Assembly (NCBI GenBank): GCA_964655175.1
Contig: CAZZLY010000036.1
Coordinates: 1-23,626 of the forward strand
Length of the DNA: 23,626 nucleotides
Source: JAIOPA01 sp964655175
GTDB lineage: Bacteria > Eisenbacteria > RBG-16-71-46
Direction: 5' to 3'
How positions within the stretch are numbered: position 1 is the first letter of the stretch; each line of letters begins with the position of its first letter. The notes under the pieces are model-generated. The model saw only the letters and a list, made by a program, of their open reading frames with translations, had not been told where the DNA came from and made no database searches. This document shows, in pieces, positions 8,286-15,593 of this stretch. Made by a program: the position numbers and the translations under genes.

Positions 8286-11200
8286 TCAGCGCAGCACGGC
8301 CACCTTGAGGCTGCGCACCTCGCCGGCGAGCGTGAGACGCACGAGGTACACGCCCGGCGTGACGGTGCGACGCTCGAGCAGCGTCACGCGATGCGTGCCG
8401 GCACCCAGGCCCGCGAGCGAGGCGGCGGCGACGCGACGACCGGCGAGATCCACCAGCTCGAGCGCACCGCGCGCGTCCGACTGCGGCAGCGTGAACGACA
8501 CCGCGAGGTCCTGTCGCGCCGGGTTGGGCCACGCCCCCAGCAGCGCCAGACGCGGCGCACCGTCGCCCACGCCGAGCAGCGCCGCGTCGAACACGGTCAG
8601 GTCGGCGTCGCTCGCATCGGCCGTCTGCGCCGCGTGGCTGTCCACGACGCGGAAGCGCACGCGGTTCGTGTACGGCGGCGCCGCGGTGTAGGCGTAGCTC
8701 GTGCCACTCAGGCCGCGGGCGAGCGTGATCCAGTGCGCGCCCCCGTCGTTCGAGCGCTGCAGGTCCACGTTCACCACGCCGGTGCCCTTGGTCCAGGTGA
8801 TCGTGTGCTCGGTCGAGTCCGCCCACAGCTCGGCGCCGTTCGGCGACGTCAGCGTGAGCGCCGTGGACAGCACGCCCGGACAGTTCGCGAGCTGCCGCGA
8901 GACGGACTGCGAGCTGCGGTTGCAGGCGAACAGATCGGGGGCACCGTCCTCGTTGAAGTCGTTCACCGCGATCGCCGCCGGATTGCTGCCGCCGGTCGCG
9001 AACGTCTGCGCGGACTCGAACTGGCCGTTGCCCAGGCCCAGCAGGATGCTGGTCACGTTGCTCGTGCTGTTGTTCGCGACCGCCAGATCGGGGATGCCGT
9101 TCTGATCCCAGTCGTCCACCTGCACGGTGTTGGGGCCGGTGCCCGCGGTCACCGTGATCGGCGTGCCGAACGTGCCGTTGGGCACACCGCCCGTGCCGTT
9201 ACCCAACAGCACGGTGATCGTGGTCGTGCCGGTGTTGCACACCGCGAGGTCGGTGATCCCGTCCAGATTGAAGTCGCCGGTCGCCATGTGGTTCGGCGTC
9301 GCGCCGGTCGCGTAGCTCGTGCCGCCCAGGGTGAACGTGCCGTCCCCGCGCCCGCCGGTGCCGTTGCCGAACAGCAGGCGCAGGGTGCTGCCGGTGACCG
9401 CGAGGTCGGTGATGCCGTCGCCGTTCCAGTCGCCCGCGATCACACCGCGCGAGGTCGAGATCGTGTTCGTGTTGACCGGCGCGGCGAAGGTGCCGTCGGG
9501 CACGCCCGCGGTGCCCTGCGCGCGCAGGGTCGTGACGTAGTTGGGTCCACCCGCCACGATCAGATCGACGAGGCCGTCCTCGTCGAGGTCCGCGAGCGCC
9601 AGCCCCGTGGGTGCGAAGCCCAGGAAAGCGAGCGGTGTGGCGATGCCGAACACGTTGCCGAGGCCGTCGGGACGCCCGAGCCCCAGATGCAGCTGCAGCG
9701 AGTTGTCCGTCTGCGCACCGACGATCGCGTCCAGGGCACCGTCGCCGTTCACGTCGTGCAGCGCGAGGCACGAGGGCGCGCCGCCGGTCGCGAGGCTCGC
9801 CGGCGTGCCGAACGATCCGTTGCCCACGCCGCCGGTGCCCTGACCGAGGAAGGCGACCAGGTTGTTGCTGCTGCTGGTGACGAGCGCCACGTCCAGGATG
9901 CCGTCACCGTTCAAGTCCTCGCTCGTGGCGGCGGTGGGCAGCGCACCCACGGTGACCTGCGCCCCGGACGTGAACCCGCACGCGGTCGCCTTGAGCTCGC
10001 CGCTCGTGGCCGACGAGTCCGTCGTGCGCACCGCGCGCACGCGGTAGTAATAGGTGCCGAGTCCCGGCGAGTCGTACGACAGACCGGTCGAGCTGCCGAC
10101 GTAACGCGCGTTGAGGTCGAGCGGCAGGCGACTGCGATACACGGTGTAGCGTTGGATGCCCGAGCCGCCGCCCGAGATCCACGACAGGCGCACGCCCGTG
10201 GGGATGTTCGTGGCCGCCGGGTTGCGCGGCGGCGCCACGGTGCCCCCCAGTCCCTGGATCGCGCCACAGCTCGACATGACGCCGCGCATGCGATTGACGC
10301 ACGTGGGATGGAACTCGAGCCGCATGCCGCCGGCGGTGCCGCCCACCAGATGGCAGTAGCTCATGATGGTGCCCTTGTCGGGCGGCAGGTGGGTCGTGTA
10401 CGTGGCGCAGCCGCCCTCGGCGGTGACGCACGAGTCGATCGTGCCCGTCCAACGACCTTCGGCCTGCCACGTGCAGCTGTGCGTGTGCGGCGAGCCCATG
10501 TTGTGGCCGATCTCGTGCGACACGACCATGGCGTCCCACGTCGTCGTCGTGGTCGGGTACGAGTACACGCCGTCGATCTGGCTCACGCCGTAGCCGTTGC
10601 TGCAGACCGCATCCAGATAGGCGATGCCGCCGCCGAGCGAGCGGCCCGACAGCAGGTGCTTGAGCTGCACGTTGATCGCGCCGTTGTTCGCGACCCAGTA
10701 GGCCCGGAACTCGGTCAGCTCCGCGCTGGTGGACGTGGCGTTGTACGGGTCGGCCACGGTCCACAGGTTGACGTAGTTCCACAGGATCGTGGCCTCGAGG
10801 TCGCGCTCGTAGACCAGGTTCACCGTGCCGAGCAGCGTCATCACGTAGGCGGTGGCGGCCGTGAGGTTGCCGCCGAACTTGGTGGCGTACACCTCGAGGT
10901 CGCAATCCACGCCGGCGGTGAAGTTCATGCGGGTCGCGTTGAGCTGCGCCGCATCCGGCGTCGCCGTGCGGCGCGGGGCCTCGAGCCCCAGCGGCAGGTC
11001 GCGCAGGCCGTACGCGCGTTCGTTGCTCGCGTTGATGCCGCACTCCCAGCGCGACGCGGCGGCGGCGATCGACGCCTCGTTCTCGGGTGCCAGCGCGTGC
11101 ACGCCCACGCTCGCGCTGCCCTCGGGCGCGAAGCCCTGCGCCGGGGTGAGCACGAGCCGCTGGCCGTCCTGCTCGATCGTGCCCAGCACCCCCGCACCGC

Positions 11201-11606
11201 TCATGGACAGCACCACCCAGCTCGTCGTGTCGCCCGCGACGTGGCCGCGGAACAGCGTCACGTCGGGCACGAACGGATGGCGGCCGGTCGCGTCGGTGTA
11301 CGTGACGTTCGTGTTCGGGCCCATCACGTCGTAGCGCTCGAGTTCCAGATCGAGCACGCCGCCCGTGGCGGTGGGCAGCGACAACGTGCCGCCACCGGCG
11401 GCGCGGAACGCGCTCATCGCGTCGGTGTCCACCGACATGAGCACGGCCCCGTCGTCGGTGGGCAGCGTCACGCCGGCGGCGGCACGCGCGGCCGCGAACG
11501 TGCGTTGTCCCGCGGCACCGAGCCGCGAGAACACCGGCGCGGCCTGCACGGTCGAGGTGAGCAGCGAGACGAGCAGCAGGACGAGCGACGGTCGGATGCG
11601 GGGCAT
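8286..11606 (-). CDS. Secreted metzincin (M12B/reprolysin-like) protease with FG-GAP repeats and C-terminal sorting-type domain
   Basis: A 1106-residue exported zinc protease. From the chosen ATG at 11606 the product begins with a signal peptide (Arg, hydrophobic LVLLLVSLL core, cleavage near VQA-AP). The protease domain has HEIGHNMGSPH at 364-374 (zinc ligands His364, His368 and His374, catalytic Glu365) and the Met-turn IMSYC near 414-418. An FnIII-like domain (about 460-536) follows, then seven FG-GAP/VCBS-type motifs of the form D-x-(N/D)-x-(D/N)-G-x-x-D-L (about 563-896), an Ig-like domain (about 919-1006) and a FlgD/T9SS-type C-terminal domain with WPNP and LVDLAGR (about 1020-1106). 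An upstream in-frame ATG at 11693 would bury the signal peptide behind 29 residues, and a candidate TAGACT -10 abuts it, so it was not chosen. Substrate unknown. Confidence 0.9.
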   Translation of the reverse strand: MPRIRPSLVLLLVSLLTSTVQAAPVFSRLGAAGQRTFAAARAAAGVTLPTDDGAVLMSVDTDAMSAFRAAGGGTLSLPTATGGVLDLELERYDVMGPNTNVTYTDATGRHPFVPDVTLFRGHVAGDTTSWVVLSMSGAGVLGTIEQDGQRLVLTPAQGFAPEGSASVGVHALAPENEASIAAAASRWECGINASNERAYGLRDLPLGLEAPRRTATPDAAQLNATRMNFTAGVDCDLEVYATKFGGNLTAATAYVMTLLGTVNLVYERDLEATILWNYVNLWTVADPYNATSTSAELTEFRAYWVANNGAINVQLKHLLSGRSLGGGIAYLDAVCSNGYGVSQIDGVYSYPTTTTTWDAMVVSHEIGHNMGSPHTHSCTWQAEGRWTGTIDSCVTAEGGCATYTTHLPPDKGTIMSYCHLVGGTAGGMRLEFHPTCVNRMRGVMSSCGAIQGLGGTVAPPRNPAATNIPTGVRLSWISGGGSGIQRYTVYRSRLPLDLNARYVGSSTGLSYDSPGLGTYYYRVRAVRTTDSSATSGELKATACGFTSGAQVTVGALPTAATSEDLNGDGILDVALVTSSSNNLVAFLGQGTGGVGNGSFGTPASLATGGAPSCLALHDVNGDGALDAIVGAQTDNSLQLHLGLGRPDGLGNVFGIATPLAFLGFAPTGLALADLDEDGLVDLIVAGGPNYVTTLRAQGTAGVPDGTFAAPVNTNTISTSRGVIAGDWNGDGITDLAVTGSTLRLLFGNGTGGRGDGTFTLGGTSYATGATPNHMATGDFNLDGITDLAVCNTGTTTITVLLGNGTGGVPNGTFGTPITVTAGTGPNTVQVDDWDQNGIPDLAVANNSTSNVTSILLGLGNGQFESAQTFATGGSNPAAIAVNDFNEDGAPDLFACNRSSQSVSRQLANCPGVLSTALTLTSPNGAELWADSTEHTITWTKGTGVVNVDLQRSNDGGAHWITLARGLSGTSYAYTAAPPYTNRVRFRVVDSHAAQTADASDADLTVFDAALLGVGDGAPRLALLGAWPNPARQDLAVSFTLPQSDARGALELVDLAGRRVAAASLAGLGAGTHRVTLLERRTVTPGVYLVRLTLAGEVRSLKVAVLR

Positions 11607-11694
11607 GCCGTGGGCCTCGAGGTGCGGATGGGTGGCGGGATCCTGCGGGCGGACGCCGGGGCGGGCCCGGACGTGCACGCGTTGGGATGCCATG

Positions 11695-11700
11695 AGTCTA
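11695..11700 (-). promoter_or_regulatory. Candidate -10 element of the metalloprotease gene
   Basis: TAGACT on the minus strand sits about 90 nt before the preferred start at 11606, giving an untranslated leader of about 80 nt. No convincing -35 box was found. It also argues against the upstream ATG at 11693, which would lie at or before the transcription start. Confidence 0.3.
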
Positions 11701-11753
11701 GGACAGGTTCGGGTTCCGCGTCTGCGGTCTCATGGGGCCGCGCGGTCCACGAC

Positions 11754-11795
11754 GACGCCCCCGAACGGCCCTGTCAGGGGGCGTCCGGGGGCGTC
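11754..11795 (-). terminator. Hairpin after the Asp-box protein gene, no T-tract
   Basis: GACGCCCCC at 11754-11762 can pair with either of two direct copies of GGGGGCGTC (11777-11785 or 11787-11795). It lies just past the stop at 11807 and upstream of the protease promoter region. No run of T follows, so it is a weak or factor-assisted terminator candidate, or an mRNA 3'-end stabiliser. Confidence 0.4.
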
Positions 11796-11806
11796 GGGGT
11801 GCGACG

Positions 11807-14404
11807 TCAGCGGGCGATGTGGATCCGGCGACTCACGCTGCGGCCGTCCTGCCGGGCCTGCAACACGTAGAGCCCCTGTCGGATGTGCGAGCCGAGCGTG
11901 AACGTGACCTGCTGCGGGCCCAGGCCCGGACGCTCGGTGCGATGCAGCACCTCACGACCGGCGAGGTCGTACAGACTCAGTTCGACCGGGGAGTCGCTGC
12001 CGAGCGACAGGTCGGCGGTGAACGTGTCGCCCTGCACGAGCGGGTTGGGCCACACGCGGCTCAACGCGAGCGGGAAGGTCGTCGGCACCGCCACGGTGAC
12101 CTGACCATAGAAGAGCTCGATCCCGTTCTGGAACCGGCCGAGGCGGTAGCTGTAGGTGTGGCCGAGCGACACCGTCGTGTCGGTCACCGTGAGCGCGCCC
12201 GTGGCCGAGAACCGCTCGACCGAGCGGTAGGCGAACGCGCCGCCGTCCACCGAGCGGTAGAGCCGCATGGTGAGCGTGTCGGCGGGCGTGGCGGTCCAGT
12301 CGATCGTCACGCGGTTCGGGGCGACGCGAGCGTTCACGAACGCCACCTGCGCGCCGCTCGCGATGAGCGGTACGGCCGCCACGAACACGTCCGGGTTGCC
12401 GCGACGCGCGTCCGACCAGCACGGCCACACGCGGTTGCCGTTCGCGAACAGCGACAGGTAGTCGCCCTGGTTGGGTTCGATGTTGCTCACCGACGCCGAC
12501 CAATTGGAGAGCGTGTCGCTGGCTGCCCCGAGCGTGGTCCAGCTCGTGCCGCCGTCGCCCGAGTGCGACAGATAGACGGCCGCCTGACCGCCGTTCGTCG
12601 CGGCGGGCGAATCGCGGTAGTCGAACCACGCGGCGTACACGCCACCGTCCGCGGCGACCGCGACCTCGGGCAGGAACGCGTCGAAGCCCACCGCGTCGTC
12701 GGACAGCGCCGACGGCGTGCTCCACGTGACCCCGTCGTCGGAGCTCGCCACGAACACGTCGCGCTGATCGCGTCCGCGCTCGCCGACGCGATCCGCGAAG
12801 CCGGTCACGAGGTGGTACGAGCCGTTGCCGGTGCGCGCGCCGACGCGCACGTAGTACGTGCCCGCGGCGGGCGCCGTGAACAACCAGCCGCTCGGGGCGC
12901 CGTTCGCCGACGGGTTGATGGTCGGGTCGAACGTGGTGAACGTGAGCCGCGTCACGCCGTCACCCGCGAGCAGTCGCAGCGACAGTTCGCCGCTGGCGCC
13001 GGTGGAGTCGGCCGCGACCAGCAGGTGCTGGCCCGCGAGCAACGGCACCGCGAACAGATCGACGTCCGACAGGCTCGCGAGCGTGGCGTTGACCTGCTGC
13101 CCCACCGTGACGGGGTTCGCGGTCGCGGCGTTGTCGTTGGGTTCGCGCTCGGCCACGCGCGTGCCCGTGCCCATGTTGACCAGATCGTCGAGCCAGTCGA
13201 TGGACTCGGCCCACGACAGGTACAGGCGACCGCGGTTGGGGCCGTGGCTGCGATCCACCGCGAGCCCGGCGAACTGGATGCCGACCGCGCGATTGAACGC
13301 CGGGCAACCGGTGCCGAAGTTGGCGTAGAACGAGATCGCCGTGGCGGGCGCCGTGAACGTGGCGCCGCCGTCGGTCGAGCGGCAGACGCGGTAGTAGTCG
13401 AGCTCCTGCTGCCCGATCAGGTAGTACATCACGAACAGACGGCCATCGCCGTCCACGATCGGCCGCGAGCCCTGCACCCAGCCGTTCTCGGTGACGGTGT
13501 CGAGCGACAGCGGCTTGGGGAGCGAGAACAACGTGAGCGCGCTGTCGGCGGAGGTGTACTCGATGCGCGACAGGCCGCTCGGGAAGCGCGAGTACGTGAG
13601 GTGCACGCGACCCGAGACCGAGTCCGCGACGATCCACTGCTTGTCCACGAAGTCGAGCGAGGCGTCCACGCTGCGCGCGATCACCGGCACGCCCCACGCG
13701 AACGCGTTGCCGTTCCAACGCCCCTTGATGACCGCGACACCGCTCTTGGCGCCCTGCGCGTCGCTGTAGTCGCACAGCCCCGCGTAGTACACCGCACCCG
13801 TCTTCTCGTTCACGGTGAGCACGGGGTCGCTCGTCCACTGGAAGCCGTTGACGCCCGCCGGCTTCGGCGGCGCGCCCTGATCGACCCACGTGAGCCCGCC
13901 GTCGATCGAGGTGCCCCAACCCTGCGTGTCGCTGAACGTCTGGAAGCCCTGCCCGTCGTTCCAGGCGGCGACCATGCGAGTGCCGAACGCGACGATCGCC
14001 GTCTCGCTCTGGCCGGCGTCGGACACGTCACCGGCGCGGTTGTTCACGATGCGGTTCGCGGGCGGCGTGAACGCGGTGGCACCGAACGGTGCGGCGCGGC
14101 GCACGGGCACGACCGGCTCGGCGACGAGACCCCGCAGCGACTCGATCCGCGCGGGCCGAGCGCGATCACCGGCGGGCCGCAGCCCCTGACGTCGCGCCAG
14201 TTCGAGTCGGCGCAACGCCTCGGCGCGCTCCTCGCGCGCCTCGCGCTGCTCCATGGGCTCCTGCGCCATGCGCCGCGCGAGGGCGGCCTTCCACGGATGC
14301 GTGTCGGGTCCGGTCACCACCGCCTGCGCGACGCGCGCGGGCGAGGCGAGGGCGATCGTGCCCAGCACCAGCAACAGGGGGGTCCAGCGGCGGGTCGCGA
14401 TCAT
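11807..14404 (-). CDS. Secreted Asp-box (sialidase-like propeller) protein with internal PPC domain and C-terminal sorting-type domain
   Basis: An 865-residue exported protein of unknown substrate. The ATG at 14404 gives a clear signal peptide (RRWTP, LLLVLGTIALA core, cleavage near AQA); GGAGA lies about ten bases upstream. A charged helical stretch (about 44-75) follows. Asp-box motifs S-x-D-x-G-x-(T/S)-(W/F) occur near 166-173, 343-350, 554-561 and 615-622, indicating a sialidase/BNR-type beta-propeller. Between the second and third box lies a bacterial pre-peptidase C-terminal (PPC) domain (about 418-537) opening with EREPNDNAATAN. Residues about 781-865 are a FlgD/T9SS-type domain with WPNP and LYDLAGREV. 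Catalytic residues of true sialidases (FRIP motif, Arg triad) were not recognised, so an enzymatic call is not justified. It lies upstream of the protease on the same strand, separated by 200 nt. Confidence 0.85.
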   Translation of the reverse strand: MIATRRWTPLLLVLGTIALASPARVAQAVVTGPDTHPWKAALARRMAQEPMEQREAREERAEALRRLELARRQGLRPAGDRARPARIESLRGLVAEPVVPVRRAAPFGATAFTPPANRIVNNRAGDVSDAGQSETAIVAFGTRMVAAWNDGQGFQTFSDTQGWGTSIDGGLTWVDQGAPPKPAGVNGFQWTSDPVLTVNEKTGAVYYAGLCDYSDAQGAKSGVAVIKGRWNGNAFAWGVPVIARSVDASLDFVDKQWIVADSVSGRVHLTYSRFPSGLSRIEYTSADSALTLFSLPKPLSLDTVTENGWVQGSRPIVDGDGRLFVMYYLIGQQELDYYRVCRSTDGGATFTAPATAISFYANFGTGCPAFNRAVGIQFAGLAVDRSHGPNRGRLYLSWAESIDWLDDLVNMGTGTRVAEREPNDNAATANPVTVGQQVNATLASLSDVDLFAVPLLAGQHLLVAADSTGASGELSLRLLAGDGVTRLTFTTFDPTINPSANGAPSGWLFTAPAAGTYYVRVGARTGNGSYHLVTGFADRVGERGRDQRDVFVASSDDGVTWSTPSALSDDAVGFDAFLPEVAVAADGGVYAAWFDYRDSPAATNGGQAAVYLSHSGDGGTSWTTLGAASDTLSNWSASVSNIEPNQGDYLSLFANGNRVWPCWSDARRGNPDVFVAAVPLIASGAQVAFVNARVAPNRVTIDWTATPADTLTMRLYRSVDGGAFAYRSVERFSATGALTVTDTTVSLGHTYSYRLGRFQNGIELFYGQVTVAVPTTFPLALSRVWPNPLVQGDTFTADLSLGSDSPVELSLYDLAGREVLHRTERPGLGPQQVTFTLGSHIRQGLYVLQARQDGRSVSRRIHIAR

Positions 14405-14499
14405 CGGGAACGTTCTCCAGGGCGTGGGGCCGGGGATGGGCCCTGCGACTTCGGATGCGGCCGACGCGGTTCGCGGTGCGGCCGGCGTGGAACGAGGGG

Positions 14500-14979
14500 T
14501 CAGGGCTGCATCGCCCACGGCGACACCATGACGCCGAGCAGCAGGAAGAAGCCCAACAGCAGCAGACCGTTGGCGGCGCGCCAGCGCGCCAGTTCACGGC
14601 TCCAGCCGGCGGGTTCCGTGTTCGCACCCGAGTCGGCGGCGGCGTGTGCGAGCGCACCCAGCGCACCGGCGGTGGGCATCTCGAGCACGAGCGTGAGCAG
14701 CAGCACGACGGTCCACAGGCCGTTCGCGACCATGAACGGGATCGACGTCTTCATGCTGTAGCCCATCTGCATGGCGAACACGTTGCCCACCAGACCCAGA
14801 CCGATGAGCGACGGCAGCGCGATCATCGTGGACAGGCCGCGATTGAGGGCGAACAGCGCGGCGCGCGTGCTCCACGAGTTCGAGCGCCGGGCCTGCAGGC
14901 CGTTCCAGTGAGCGGCGAACACGGCGGCGAACCAGACGAACGCGAGCAGCACGTGCAGGAATCGATAGGCGACGAGCAT
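14500..14979 (-). CDS. Four-helix integral membrane protein, function unknown
   Basis: A 159-residue hydrophobic protein with four likely transmembrane helices, near residues 3-26, 47-73, 85-110 and 136-156. The first helix carries RFLHVLLAFVW, an Arg/His pattern seen in DUF2269- or CopD-like membrane families; the family assignment is tentative. The ATG at 14979 is preferred over the GTG at 15003 because GGAG lies eight bases before it. It lies between the receiver gene and the Asp-box protein gene, but a candidate promoter and palindrome directly upstream suggest its own transcription start. Confidence 0.7.
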   Translation of the reverse strand: MLVAYRFLHVLLAFVWFAAVFAAHWNGLQARRSNSWSTRAALFALNRGLSTMIALPSLIGLGLVGNVFAMQMGYSMKTSIPFMVANGLWTVVLLLTLVLEMPTAGALGALAHAAADSGANTEPAGWSRELARWRAANGLLLLGFFLLLGVMVSPWAMQP

Positions 14980-15024
14980 GGCGGTCTCCGAGGTCGGCGT
15001 CACACGAGCGGCTGAGTGTGCACG

Positions 15025-15049
15025 AGTGTAAGCCCAACCTCGTACGAGG
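15025..15049 (-). promoter_or_regulatory. Candidate -10 with adjacent perfect 12-bp palindrome
   Basis: Upstream of the membrane protein gene, TACACT (15030-15025, minus strand) could serve as a -10. The perfect palindrome CCTCGTACGAGG (15038-15049) lies seven bases upstream of it, covering the spacer. No good -35 is visible, which would suit an activator- or repressor-controlled promoter. Function inferred. Confidence 0.35.
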
Positions 15050-15079
15050 GCACGCGGGCCCGTTCGGAGTGCGGACGAC

Positions 15080-15463
15080 TCAAGCGGTGCGGCGCGCCTG
15101 CGGGTCGATGCCGAGCAACAGGAGCTTCTCGAGCAGGCCGTCGGCGTCGAACGGCTTGATCAGGTACTCGCTCGCCCCCGCGTCGAGCGCGTTCTCGAGG
15201 AACGGCATCTCGTGCGGTGTCGCCAACATGATCACCGGCGTCGTGGCGGTGCGGTACTGCGCGCGCAGGCGTCGCAGCACCTCGAGGCCGTCCATGCCGG
15301 GCATGTCCCAATCCAGCAACACGACGTCGGGCGGCGACTGTCCGGCGCGGCTCACGGCCTGGAAGCCGTCGGCGGCGACGTCCACGTCGAAACCCGTTTG
15401 CGCCAGATGCGTCGCGAGGATCCCGCGGACCGCATCCGAATCATCCACGACCAGCGCCTTCAT
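15080..15463 (-). CDS. Single-domain CheY-like response regulator
   Basis: A 127-residue receiver domain without an output domain. Acidic pocket residues Asp7-Asp8, the phosphoacceptor Asp51 (LLDWDMPGMDG) and the conserved Lys103 (IKPF) are present. The switch position 30 residues after the phosphoacceptor is Ala81, with Thr82 next to it, instead of the usual Thr/Ser. The ATG at 15463 is preceded by AGGAG seven bases upstream. It follows the chemoreceptor gene by a 113-nt gap that holds a hairpin and a sigma-28-like box. It probably acts in chemotaxis or as a diffusible phosphate carrier; its kinase is not in the window. Confidence 0.92.
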   Translation of the reverse strand: MKALVVDDSDAVRGILATHLAQTGFDVDVAADGFQAVSRAGQSPPDVVLLDWDMPGMDGLEVLRRLRAQYRTATTPVIMLATPHEMPFLENALDAGASEYLIKPFDADGLLEKLLLLGIDPQARRTA

Positions 15464-15523
15464 GTGCGACTCCTGCCATGGCGGTCGGGGCCCCCACCGG
15501 TCACGACCGGGACGACCCCTTCA

Positions 15524-15561
15524 GGGGAGGGCCGAACCCGGCCGTCGCCGGTGGCCTCCCC
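15524..15561 (-). other. Long hairpin in the gap between receptor and receiver genes
   Basis: An outer stem of nine pairs with one bulged G (15524-15533 with 15553-15561) and an inner stem CCGGC/GCCGG (15538-15542 with 15547-15551). No T-tract follows on the minus strand. It could be a weak 3' end for the receptor transcript or a structured 5' leader for the receiver transcript. Confidence 0.4.
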
Positions 15562-15565
15562 CGAG

Positions 15566-15593
15566 TCATCGGCCGTTCAGGCCGCGCGCCTGA
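15566..15593 (-). promoter_or_regulatory. Candidate sigma-28-type promoter of the receiver gene
   Basis: TCAGG (15593-15589), 15 nt, then GCCGATGA (15573-15566) on the minus strand. The -10 matches seven of eight bases of the flagellar sigma-28 consensus GCCGATAA. The -35 part lies in the last codons of the receptor gene, so chance similarity cannot be excluded. Confidence 0.35.

Noticed and set aside
8262..14761. Very long open frames on the plus strand opposite the two secreted proteins (over 1000 codons each)
   Set aside because: They are Arg/His/Gly/Ala-rich antisense frames with no recognisable domain, created by high GC at third codon positions; the minus-strand products have signal peptides, motifs and domains.
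15524..15561. Intrinsic terminator after the chemoreceptor gene
   Set aside because: Strong hairpin but no T-tract on the minus strand, so listed only as a hairpin.
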